Below, in pieces: positions 1 through 6,103 of a stretch of 6,121 bases of DNA (the first letter of the stretch is position 1; each line of letters starts with the position of its first letter). Below the pieces are notes generated by a model. The model was not told where the DNA came from. It did not search any database and was given only the letters and a program-made list of their open reading frames with translations. Source of the DNA: Cyanobacteria bacterium HKST-UBA02 (GTDB taxonomy: Bacteria; Cyanobacteriota; Vampirovibrionia; Obscuribacterales; Obscuribacteraceae). Location of the stretch: positions 1 to 6,121 of the forward strand of contig JAGQHH010000702.1 in assembly GCA_020431945.1 (NCBI GenBank), written 5' to 3'. Made by a program: the position numbers and the translations under genes.

Positions 1-884
1 TAATTTCATCGGAAGAGGTTCTATATGGCTTCAGCGACACTGATCGACTATGGTGCCAAGGACTTATTCAAGATTGGAACCTTTGGAAACATGATCCTAA
101 CAAAGCTAAAGTCCAAAAGGCTTTGTTAGATGCGTTGTCCGTATTGTCGGCGCACGATGAAAAAATGTCTGTTGGTCCAATCTCAAGAATTATGGCTACC
201 GATTCTCAAGACTATCCAACAGTAAACTGGCCATACGGAAAAGTTCCCGTGCCACTAGCCTCTTCTGGCATGAGAAGAGTAATCGACATAGCCTACTTGG
301 CGATCTGGTTGTTCGCAGAAAACTTGAAACTTAGGGGTGAGCTCACAGGATATTGGGGTTCTGACTCGATCGATTTGAAAAGCCACAATTTAGTGATTTT
401 AGTCGATGAAATTGAGCTTCACCTCCATCCCCGCTGGCAGAGAACAATTCTTCCTTCCTTACTACGGGCTATCCAAGACATTACGGAAACCATTTCTGGA
501 GTTCGGGCCAATTTTCAAGTCTTTGTAACTACCCATTCACCATTCACTCTACTTTCTATGGAGCAGCACTTTGACTCCGAGTCTGATCGAGTCTTCATAA
601 TGAATGCTGAAGATAGGCGACTAACGATTACGAATTACCCAATGAACAAGAAGGTCGACGCCTCTGCTTGGCTTACCTCTCCAGTATTTGGAATTCGTAG
701 AGCCAGGTCACTTGATGCGGAGCATGCGATCGAAATGGCGATAGACTACATCAAAGGTTCTCGTGAGCTATCGTATGAGGACATAACAGAGTTGTTGGGT
801 ACGGCATTACCTGACATGGATCCATTTTGGACGATCTGGATTTTCCAGAAGTATATAAAGACAAGCCAGGAACCACGTCAATGA
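1..884 (+). CDS. AAA/ABC-type ATPase, C-terminal part (Septu PtuA-like); 5' end outside the window
   Basis: The reading frame is open from base 3 to the TGA at 882-884, so the gene begins upstream of the window. The TTG at 123 is internal, not a start. Three elements of an SMC/RecF/ABC-class ATPase head are visible in order. A signature-like segment LASSGMRR lies at 255-278. A Walker B strand LVILVDEIELHLHP lies at 390-431, with Asp at 405 and the presumed catalytic Glu at 408. A switch histidine in VTTHSP lies at 525-542. The Walker A P-loop must lie upstream. Such ATPases gate a partner nuclease. The next gene, an HNH nuclease, starts inside this stop codon (ATGA), which is the PtuA-PtuB layout of Septu and of some retrons. 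The ATPase identification is firm. The Septu assignment is inference from gene pairing, and other ATPase-HNH defence pairs are possible. Confidence 0.88.
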   Translation, partial: ISSEEVLYGFSDTDRLWCQGLIQDWNLWKHDPNKAKVQKALLDALSVLSAHDEKMSVGPISRIMATDSQDYPTVNWPYGKVPVPLASSGMRRVIDIAYLAIWLFAENLKLRGELTGYWGSDSIDLKSHNLVILVDEIELHLHPRWQRTILPSLLRAIQDITETISGVRANFQVFVTTHSPFTLLSMEQHFDSESDRVFIMNAEDRRLTITNYPMNKKVDASAWLTSPVFGIRRARSLDAEHAIEMAIDYIKGSRELSYEDITELLGTALPDMDPFWTIWIFQKYIKTSQEPRQ

Positions 885-1561
885 TAAAAGTTATTCCGCC
901 TCCTGAACCAGAAAGGTTCCATATCGATGTTCGAGAGAGAGGTAAAAAGTTGCTTGACCAGCATATGGGAAAGAAACTTTCTTCCAAGGACTTTAAGCCT
1001 TACTGGGACGACTACCGCCATCAACTGAAAAGAGGCTTTTCACATCGGTGTGGATATAGTGCAACGATCGTTCACGGAAAGGGATCGGTCGACCATTATC
1101 TAGGCAAGGTATCATACCCCCAACAGGCGTACGAGTGGTCAAACTACCGCTTCGCATCTCGGGAAATGAATAGCTTAAAATCTACGTACGATGAAAAGAT
1201 ACTTGATCCATTTGAGGTTGAGGACGATTGGTTTAGTATCAACCTATCTACCTTTGAAATTGTCCTGACAGATGCCATTCCTAACAACTCAATTAGAGAA
1301 CGAGCGAAATTCACACTCGAAAAATTGGAACTCAATTCTCAAGAAGCCATAGAGTCTAGATTGTTTGCCGCGTCAATGGCTTTTAGAAATCCATTCAACG
1401 AGGAAGTTCTGGAGACAATAAGAGTTGATCATCCCCTTATAGCACGCGCCCTGGAAGAATTCAGACATTCTCTAAGATCTAGCTTATCGAAAGATCGTGT
1501 GATTGAGCAGTTAAGAGGATTGTTCGAAAAATACTCGTTAGAGTCCTTTGAGCTACTCTAG
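881..1561 (+). CDS. HNH endonuclease (Septu PtuB-like)
   Basis: This 226-aa protein starts at the ATG at 881, which overlaps the ATPase stop as ATGA. An AGGAA ribosome binding site at 868-872 lies 8 nt upstream. A TTG at 827 would extend the frame by 18 residues but has no such support. The nuclease core is at about residues 57-101: Cys57-Gly-Tyr, then VDH with His72 as the likely general base, AYEWSN with Asn88, and MNSLK with Asn97. An ILDPFE segment follows. Spacing and wording match zinc-poor HNH nucleases that accompany AAA ATPases in defence loci. From memory these often carry a CxxxC motif; here only the first Cys is kept. The C-terminal half is helical with no motif I recognise. It probably cleaves nucleic acid when the ATPase partner senses infection. 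That role is family-based inference. Confidence 0.85.
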   Translation: MIKVIPPPEPERFHIDVRERGKKLLDQHMGKKLSSKDFKPYWDDYRHQLKRGFSHRCGYSATIVHGKGSVDHYLGKVSYPQQAYEWSNYRFASREMNSLKSTYDEKILDPFEVEDDWFSINLSTFEIVLTDAIPNNSIRERAKFTLEKLELNSQEAIESRLFAASMAFRNPFNEEVLETIRVDHPLIARALEEFRHSLRSSLSKDRVIEQLRGLFEKYSLESFELL

Positions 1562-1618
1562 AATTTGTGAGGTCGCCCGCGGATCACTGTCCATAGAGAA
1601 TTCTTCTTCCAGCCGGTC

Positions 1619-2872
1619 CTAGTAACTTCTTATAGTCGAAAATAGCTCAGGATTTATACCAGTAATATCGCAGAATGAGAATGCGATGTGCTTTGCCAGG
1701 ATGATCGCCTCAGTGTTATCTGATAGTTCTTCTTCTTCTTCTTCTTCTTCTTCTGATTGCGTATTCACGTCCGGCTGCATTACAGAAGCACCATTACTTT
1801 TTGTGGATTGCTGGCCGGCAGGAAGAATGAGTTGAACATCTCTTTCCACGCAGTTCGGCAAAATCAGGAGGCTAGGCTTTCTTGCTTTTCTGGGAAAATT
1901 TGACCCAGGCGCCGATTTCGCCGAGGCATTATCTAGACTCTTTGTGTTCGTCCCTTTCTGTATAGAAAGGGAACGCATTGCCGCTAGATGCCTCAGAACA
2001 TCACATGCGCCGATAGGATGAAAAAGAAGGCGGACTAATAGCTCCAACTGGTCGTTAAGCCAAGATGGATCTGGCTGCTCGTTTGTTCCAGTTAGTTCTC
2101 TTAGCAGGCTAAAAAGTCGCTCTTTGTCTCGGAGTGCTAACGACCCACCGTGTAAAAAAACCCTTGATTGTTTTCTAAGATCCTCCAAATTGCTGCTGAC
2201 TACCGACCGAGCCATCTCCAACAAGCAGAATGCATATCTTTCCGCACCGCTAAATGCCACTTCAATACTAGCAGCGTTTTCTGGTTTCAAAAGATGTCTT
2301 CTTGTAGCGTACATATCGATCAAAATGAACAGATTTCTATGAAATTCTACACTCCAAAATCCGTAAGATAGATAACGGTCTATCTGACGAATTGCCACGC
2401 GAACATCGTCGTCTACCAAGTCGTTCCTGTGATAGTCAGAGAGCATATGACTGTATTTAGCAAAATCAACTAGCTTAGATTTGACTCGTTTTGCCTCCAG
2501 TTGAGAAATCGCATCGATATCCAGGACGCGAATATCTAGTTTTGAAGCCAACGCCCTACAATGTGGATGCAACTTCGGACGAATGAAAAACGCTGTGTCT
2601 GCGGACAGATAATCAGAAAGTCCTCTTAGTCTCAACAGTTGATCGCTATCAGAGTTACTCTCCAAGCTGCTGCAATCTGCGGCAATCCGGTGCGGAGTAA
2701 ACATTTGATCAAAACGAATTCCAAACAGATCCAGAGAACGAGAATCAATACTTCTCTTTCCTTGATTCCCAACTTCAATATCTGCCGTGAGCCAGTAACC
2801 CATATCAGACAGCAATGCAACGGCCCTTGAGCCGAAATCTTGCTTCTTCAGAGATTTTTGTCGCCTACTCAC
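1619..2872 (-). CDS. Unrecognised protein with a restriction-endonuclease-like N-terminal fold and acidic tract
   Basis: Fourth and last gene of the minus-strand operon, 417 aa from the GTG at 2872. That GTG has a GAGG motif about 10 nt upstream and an 8-nt overlap with the preceding gene. A TTG at 2902 would add 10 residues but lacks a ribosome site. Residues 13-120 read like a PD-(D/E)XK nuclease: a first helix (GSRAVALLSDMGYWL), an acidic strand (ADIEV), Asp48 in SLDLFGIRFD, then IAADCSS, then LRLRGLSDYLSADTAFFI and LDIRVLDID. In active members the second motif is D/E-x-K. Here it is Asp66-Cys-Ser68, so the catalytic Lys appears lost or moved. The middle is helical. A nine-Glu run at residues 374-382 lies in a low-complexity linker before a short C-terminal helix. 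I do not know the family. It may be an inactive or variant nuclease, or a DNA- or protein-binding partner of the upstream gene. Confidence 0.72.
   Translation of the reverse strand: MSRRQKSLKKQDFGSRAVALLSDMGYWLTADIEVGNQGKRSIDSRSLDLFGIRFDQMFTPHRIAADCSSLESNSDSDQLLRLRGLSDYLSADTAFFIRPKLHPHCRALASKLDIRVLDIDAISQLEAKRVKSKLVDFAKYSHMLSDYHRNDLVDDDVRVAIRQIDRYLSYGFWSVEFHRNLFILIDMYATRRHLLKPENAASIEVAFSGAERYAFCLLEMARSVVSSNLEDLRKQSRVFLHGGSLALRDKERLFSLLRELTGTNEQPDPSWLNDQLELLVRLLFHPIGACDVLRHLAAMRSLSIQKGTNTKSLDNASAKSAPGSNFPRKARKPSLLILPNCVERDVQLILPAGQQSTKSNGASVMQPDVNTQSEEEEEEEEELSDNTEAIILAKHIAFSFCDITGINPELFSTIRSY
1727..1753 (-). repeat. (GAA)9 microsatellite encoding poly-glutamate
   Basis: Nine uninterrupted GAA codons (TTC on the plus strand) encode the nine-Glu run in the linker near the C-terminus of the nuclease-like protein. 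The unit length is three, so slippage would change the length of the acidic tract without shifting the frame. Confidence 0.9.
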
Positions 2873-4160
2873 TGAACGAACTACCTCGGCCAATCTTTGC
2901 AATCATTTCTATAATGGCAGCACGAGTTTCTTTCGATTCTTCAACGGTCCCTGCGATCCGCGGACGTGTAGTACCAGGTGACAGATATTCAGTGGAAGAC
3001 GACAGTGCAGCGTGGACATCCTTGTCCAATTTTGCCGAAATTGGATCACCCGATTCAAGCATCTCTAAGGCCACTTGTAGTGCTTGCATATTGTCCGGAG
3101 TGTCATCGACTCGGAAATTCCAGTATCCATTGGTGTCTCTGAATGCTTTACCTATGAATTTAGATGCGAGCAATGCGTACTGCTCCAACAGGTCGGGATG
3201 CCCCTTGCCGAACTGTTTGTCAGAGATCAACTTCTTGACAATTGCTATTGGGCTTAAAATCTTGTTCACCGATGCGTAATGCTGTCCATATCGGACACAG
3301 CTAACTATTGCCCGAGCCTTGTCCAAAATCACCTTTTCGTGATCTGCTACACCGCTATGAGGAGCAAAAAGAAATCCTCTTGCACCGGTTGATCCATCGA
3401 CCTTTACAGGCATAAACACCCCAGTCATTATTGCTGCGTGTACAGCCCGGTTGTTCCTTACTTTAGGATCGTCTGCCGGCAGTCCCTGCGATTCCCTCAG
3501 ATTGCTCAATACATCCCTTACTTCCGAAGGGAACTGGTTAGCCCATGCGAGGTACAAGTCAGGTTTACCATCAATCGCTAATGGAGAGAAAACATACTTG
3601 GAACCTTCGATTGTCTGCGATGACATGAGCTGGCCGGCCGTCATTACGTCGCGCATAATTGCAAAGTCGGGAGATCTAAGATTGAGTGATTTTGCCAACG
3701 TCTCCTCCGTGGAAGGGCCAGCAAAAAGAGAATTGAGTGCAGCAATGCCTGCGTATTCAATGTCTGTGGGGTTGAGCTCGCGCCACCGACTTCCAAGTTC
3801 TTCGTATCCTGATCGCAACTGTGGAACGCGCAGCTCTATTCTCTTGATAGACGTACCTGCTCTAACAACAGTAATGAAATCGACCTCTTCAAGTTCGCTC
3901 AATACTCGATCAAGCTCGCCGCCGCCGATACCAAGCATGGATGCGGCACAACGCAATTCCATCTCTGGTATATAGAGAGCACCGAGATCGCGTAAGTGCA
4001 TTGCCAGTGTCGCGGCCTTTCCAATGATTACAGTGTTATTAAAGAATGCGTCCTTTGTCCTAGAGTCAACGATATAGCGAAGGCCCTCATGAAAGTCATG
4101 CGATCGCAAACCGACTACAAAATCTGAAATACTGAGGATATTTGGCTCTATTGTGTTCAT
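2865..4160 (-). CDS. Unrecognised protein with probable winged-helix segments
   Basis: Third gene of the operon. I place the start at the ATG at 4160, which gives a 4-nt ATGA overlap with the antitoxin-protease gene and 431 aa. An in-frame ATG at 4172 would give 435 aa with a 16-nt overlap, and both have only weak ribosome sites. Residues about 64-114 look like a winged helix: a helix (ELRCAASMLGI), a recognition-type helix (GELDRVLSELEEVDFITV) and a two-strand wing (IKRIELRVP). Residues about 140-196 may be a second one (EETLAKSLNL to SKYVFSPLAI). The C-terminal half has a GARGFLFAPHSG segment and a helical VRYGQHYASVNKI region, with no catalytic motif I can name and no signal or membrane segment. 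It is probably a cytoplasmic DNA-binding protein. I do not recognise the family. Overlaps on both sides argue that it works with the TA-protease and the nuclease-like protein. Confidence 0.75.
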   Translation of the reverse strand: MNTIEPNILSISDFVVGLRSHDFHEGLRYIVDSRTKDAFFNNTVIIGKAATLAMHLRDLGALYIPEMELRCAASMLGIGGGELDRVLSELEEVDFITVVRAGTSIKRIELRVPQLRSGYEELGSRWRELNPTDIEYAGIAALNSLFAGPSTEETLAKSLNLRSPDFAIMRDVMTAGQLMSSQTIEGSKYVFSPLAIDGKPDLYLAWANQFPSEVRDVLSNLRESQGLPADDPKVRNNRAVHAAIMTGVFMPVKVDGSTGARGFLFAPHSGVADHEKVILDKARAIVSCVRYGQHYASVNKILSPIAIVKKLISDKQFGKGHPDLLEQYALLASKFIGKAFRDTNGYWNFRVDDTPDNMQALQVALEMLESGDPISAKLDKDVHAALSSSTEYLSPGTTRPRIAGTVEESKETRAAIIEMIAKIGRGSSFSE

Positions 4161-5251
4161 TTCTTTATCCATGTCACACGTCTCTTCAAATCATTTAGTT
4201 GGTCATAATTAATAAGTCTGTGCCGTTGTAATTTCCCAACGACGATACCAGGTGCGATACCAATCTTACTAGCGAAAGAGACAACGCTCTTTTTGTCGAA
4301 CTTTTGATGAGCTATAAATTCAGAAAGTTGCTTGGGAGGCATTAACACATCACATGCGAATGCGTTAGCCTCATGTTCTTTTAAATCGTTTACATCATCA
4401 GGATCATCATCAATGAATACATCACGTTTCCCATGAAGCAGTATATGTCCTACCTCGTGAAAAAACGTAAACCAAAAATGGTCGTCCGTTCCATGACGGA
4501 GGCTCAATTGAATAAGTGCTTTGTTTGGCGTCAACCATCTACTGGCTCCGCTAATTGGCGCTTTGGGAAGACCTGGCACGTAGACTACTGCAACTCCACA
4601 TTGAGCACACAAATGACTGATCTCCGCCTGAAACTCACTTTGAGGCTTTACTGAAAGATCTCGCAGTTCTATTATCGCTTCTCGAAATGCTTTCGAGTCA
4701 AATGGACGACATTCTATTTGTTGACCAAGAATCTCGCCACGCCTCAACCATGCACTTGTCGCACCTGGTTCTTTAGAAAAGGTTGGTGATGTTCGGTATG
4801 CAATTTTCGAAGATAACCATTGCTCATTCCACGCTTCCGGTGACGCAATTCCGTAGAAGCGAAGAACCGTCTGCAACTGTGCTACTGGATCGGAACATTT
4901 ACTGATCCAACCCTCTTTGACCATTGCACCAACGGGAATTCCCTTTAGCCATCCTGTCGATCCCAACAGCCGCGCTCGATCCTTCTCTCTCGCCACAAAT
5001 GTCTGATAGTTTGATTCAAGGTTCAACCAAAACTTCGATGGAATATCCAATACACGCTCAAGCTGTAATGCAGTATCGGGAGTTATTGAAGTCTTTCCTT
5101 GGACTATCTCGTTAATAGTCTTGATTGGTCTTCCAGTCCGTTTTGCGAGATCCGACTGTGTCAATCCGCGCTCCTCAAGCGCCTCTAAAAGAATCTCGCC
5201 CGGCGAAACACAATAATCAGGGTTGAATTGATTTTTCGACATGCTATTCAT
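4157..5251 (-). CDS. higA: HigA-family XRE antitoxin fused to ImmA/IrrE zinc metallopeptidase
   Basis: This 364-aa protein starts at the ATG at 5251, overlapping the toxin stop by 8 nt. Residues 15-80 are a HigA/VapI-type XRE helix-turn-helix: SPGEILLEALEERG, LTQSDLAKRTGRP, then INEIVQGKTSITPDTAL, ending in the family hallmark FWLNLES. Residues about 205-310 are an ImmA/IrrE-like peptidase: FTFFHEVGHILLHG with His265, Glu266 and His269 as zinc ligands and catalytic Glu, then KEHEANAFACDVLMP with the third ligand glutamate at 292-294. The catalytic set looks intact. HigA antitoxins bind and neutralise HigB-type toxins and repress their own operon. ImmA/IrrE peptidases typically cleave a repressor to induce a mobile element or stress response. 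The fusion is a known architecture. What this peptidase cuts (itself, the toxin, or the downstream wHTH protein) is unknown. Confidence 0.92.
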   Translation of the reverse strand: MNSMSKNQFNPDYCVSPGEILLEALEERGLTQSDLAKRTGRPIKTINEIVQGKTSITPDTALQLERVLDIPSKFWLNLESNYQTFVAREKDRARLLGSTGWLKGIPVGAMVKEGWISKCSDPVAQLQTVLRFYGIASPEAWNEQWLSSKIAYRTSPTFSKEPGATSAWLRRGEILGQQIECRPFDSKAFREAIIELRDLSVKPQSEFQAEISHLCAQCGVAVVYVPGLPKAPISGASRWLTPNKALIQLSLRHGTDDHFWFTFFHEVGHILLHGKRDVFIDDDPDDVNDLKEHEANAFACDVLMPPKQLSEFIAHQKFDKKSVVSFASKIGIAPGIVVGKLQRHRLINYDQLNDLKRRVTWIKK

Positions 5252-5579
5252 GTGTATCTCTAACCTCGAGAATTCTCACGCTAGTAATTACGCTCCAATT
5301 TATGGATCCGTCGTCTAGAACTGGCGGTGGACTTTCGGTAGGTTCAAACAACAGTCGATACGGTCCGTCCAGATCGACTGAAAATACCCCTGCTAAATCC
5401 CCTTTTAGAACATGGCAACGGCCCGGAGCATTTCTTAGCTGCCCCAGATTGTCAGCTGCAGACAGTTGTCCCATTCTTTTTGTTATGGCCTTTGCCCTCT
5501 GTTGACCATGAGCTTTATTCAACTCCTTCTGGGAGTTAAATTCCTTCTCTTGCTTGGTGGTCGAAAAAACGATTTCCAT
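5244..5579 (-). CDS. higB: HigB/RelE-family type II toxin
   Basis: First gene of the operon, 111 aa, of normal length for this family. It reads MEIVFSTTKQEKEFNSQKEL at the N-terminus, then helix 2 (RAKAITKRMGQLSAADNL). A PGRCHVL strand (residues 52-58), a GVFSVDLDGPYRLLFEP hairpin (64-80) and a terminal ILEVRDTH strand follow. Arg54 and Arg75 sit where RelE/HigB toxins carry basic residues for ribosome-dependent mRNA cleavage. Toxin before antitoxin is the hig order, and the next gene is a HigA homologue overlapping by 8 nt. No Shine-Dalgarno sequence precedes the ATG at 5579. A TAAAAT box ends 6 nt before it, so the message may be leaderless, and toxin synthesis would then start inefficiently. 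mRNA cleavage is family knowledge and was not shown here. Confidence 0.92.
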   Translation of the reverse strand: MEIVFSTTKQEKEFNSQKELNKAHGQQRAKAITKRMGQLSAADNLGQLRNAPGRCHVLKGDLAGVFSVDLDGPYRLLFEPTESPPPVLDDGSINWSVITSVRILEVRDTHE

Positions 5580-5620
5580 GAATGTATTTTAGCAGGTTTT
5601 TAACGGAGGAGGTTTAAAAA
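5580..5620 (-). promoter_or_regulatory. Candidate promoter and operator of the higBA-led operon
   Basis: Reading the minus strand toward the toxin, a TAAAAT -10-like box occupies 5591-5586 and would start transcription at or next to the ATG. No good -35 hexamer is seen; TTAAAC about 20 nt upstream is a poor match. On the plus strand two near-identical elements, AGGTTTTTAA (5594-5603) and AGGTTTAAAA (5610-5619), lie 16 bp apart and overlap the promoter. That is a plausible site for autorepression by the HigA HTH domain. The assignment rests on position and base pattern only. Confidence 0.35.
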
Positions 5621-5642
5621 AAGAAAGGTAATACCATTAACC

Positions 5643-5668
5643 CCAAAGGTGCATATGACAGCCTTTGG
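5643..5668. repeat. Inverted repeat CCAAAGG / CCTTTGG
   Basis: A perfect 7-bp inverted repeat (5643-5649 and 5662-5668) is separated by 12 bases and lies about 65 bp upstream of the toxin start. There is no T-run on either side, so it is not a typical terminator. It could be an operator for the operon or a small hairpin. It is too short to assign a function. Confidence 0.4.
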
Positions 5669-5717
5669 CTAAACGAAAAGCGCCTGTCTCCAGGGACTCC
5701 AATATCAAGGCAGCTCG

Positions 5718-5742
5718 CGAAAGTTTTCAAGCTTTCGAAAGT
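5718..5742. repeat. Clustered CGAAAG half-sites forming palindromes
   Basis: CGAAAGT occurs at 5718-5724 and again at 5736-5742. CTTTCGAAAG at 5732-5741 is a perfect 10-bp palindrome. CGAAAG at 5718-5723 also pairs with CTTTCG at 5732-5737 as a hairpin. The grouping in non-coding DNA suggests a protein-binding site, but no protein can be named. Confidence 0.35.
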
Positions 5743-5871
5743 ATGATTGACCAAGTGGCGTTTCCCCGCCTGTTCGCCAGCGAGAGGAGGGAAAGCCTTG
5801 TGGCTTATGACTTTACTAAGGCACTTACTTGCATTCAGAAGGGTGGAAACTCATTGAAGCAGCCATTAAGA

Positions 5872-5923
5872 TTACCCACCCTTACCCACTTTTTCTGCCA
5901 AAGGGTGAGGCTGGGGTGAGGCT
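5872..5923. repeat. Two pairs of short direct repeats beside the tRNA-Arg fragment
   Basis: TTACCCAC is repeated at 5872-5879 and 5882-5889 (10-bp period). GGGTGAGGCT is repeated at 5903-5912 and 5914-5923 (11-bp period). CTTACCC (5881-5887) can also pair with GGGTGAG (5903-5909) with one wobble. The cluster ends about 25 bp from the partial tRNA. Helically phased direct repeats next to an attachment core are what tyrosine-recombinase or excisionase arm sites look like. That reading is inference. Confidence 0.45.
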
Positions 5924-5948
5924 GAGTTTAGTCTGGTCTGAAAAGTCC

Positions 5949-5990
5949 CCTGCCCGGCTGGATTCGAACCAGCGACCTCATGGTTCGTAG
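5949..5990 (-). pseudogene. 3' half of a tRNA-Arg(ACG) gene, probable att-site duplicate
   Basis: Read on the minus strand, this segment fits tRNA positions 32-73. It has the anticodon loop CTACGAA with anticodon ACG, 3' anticodon stem CCATG and variable loop AGGTC. A perfect T arm follows (GCTGG, TTCGAAT, CCAGC), then acceptor 3' strand CGGGCAG and discriminator G, with no encoded CCA. Sequence 5' of the loop (ending CCTTT) cannot pair with CCATG and shows no D arm, so the 5' half is absent. A break at the anticodon loop with the 3' half kept is the usual mark of integrase-mediated insertion into a tRNA gene. The intact gene should lie elsewhere. Confidence 0.72.
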
Positions 5991-6059
5991 AAAGGCTCCG
6001 CCCCAATACTAGAATGAAATCAAGTGAAACCAAAGCAATTTCAGGAGAATCCCCGATTT

Positions 6060-6100
6060 TGATTCCTATATGATTCCGAAAATTCTGCCGTGTCCGAAAA
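6060..6100. repeat. Direct repeats between the two tRNA remnants
   Basis: TGATTCC occurs at 6060-6066 and 6071-6077 (11-bp period). CCGAAAA occurs at 6076-6082 and 6094-6100 (18-bp period). They lie in the 113-bp gap between the tRNA-Arg half and the tRNA-Pro end. They may be recombination or regulatory sites, or chance in a short AT-rich stretch. Confidence 0.3.
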
Positions 6101-6103
6101 CCC

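Noticed and set aside
827..880. TTG-initiated N-terminal extension of the HNH protein
   Set aside because: The ATG at 881 has an AGGAA site at 8 nt and an ATGA overlap; the extension lies wholly in the ATPase coding sequence.
1560..1604. AGAATT / AATTCT stem with an inner GTGA-TC / GATCAC stem between the convergent genes
   Set aside because: Short stems, a bulge, a long loop and no T-run on either strand; too weak to call a terminator.
2873..2902. TTG start ten codons upstream for the nuclease-like gene
   Set aside because: Directly follows a stop codon and lacks a ribosome site; the GTG at 2872 has GAGG upstream and a short overlap.
2815..3279. Long plus-strand frame of 154 codons
   Set aside because: Lies opposite the wHTH gene and the start of the nuclease-like gene, which have better starts, overlaps and protein-like composition; an antisense shadow.
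3451..3975. Plus-strand frame of 174 codons, serine-rich
   Set aside because: Fully inside the wHTH gene on the opposite strand, with no motif or ribosome site; a shadow of that gene's codon pattern.
5665..5919. 84-codon plus-strand frame from a TTG
   Set aside because: No ribosome binding site at a useful distance, a rare start codon, no recognisable motif, and the last third is encoded by the direct repeats. It may be a gene scrap, but I cannot support it.
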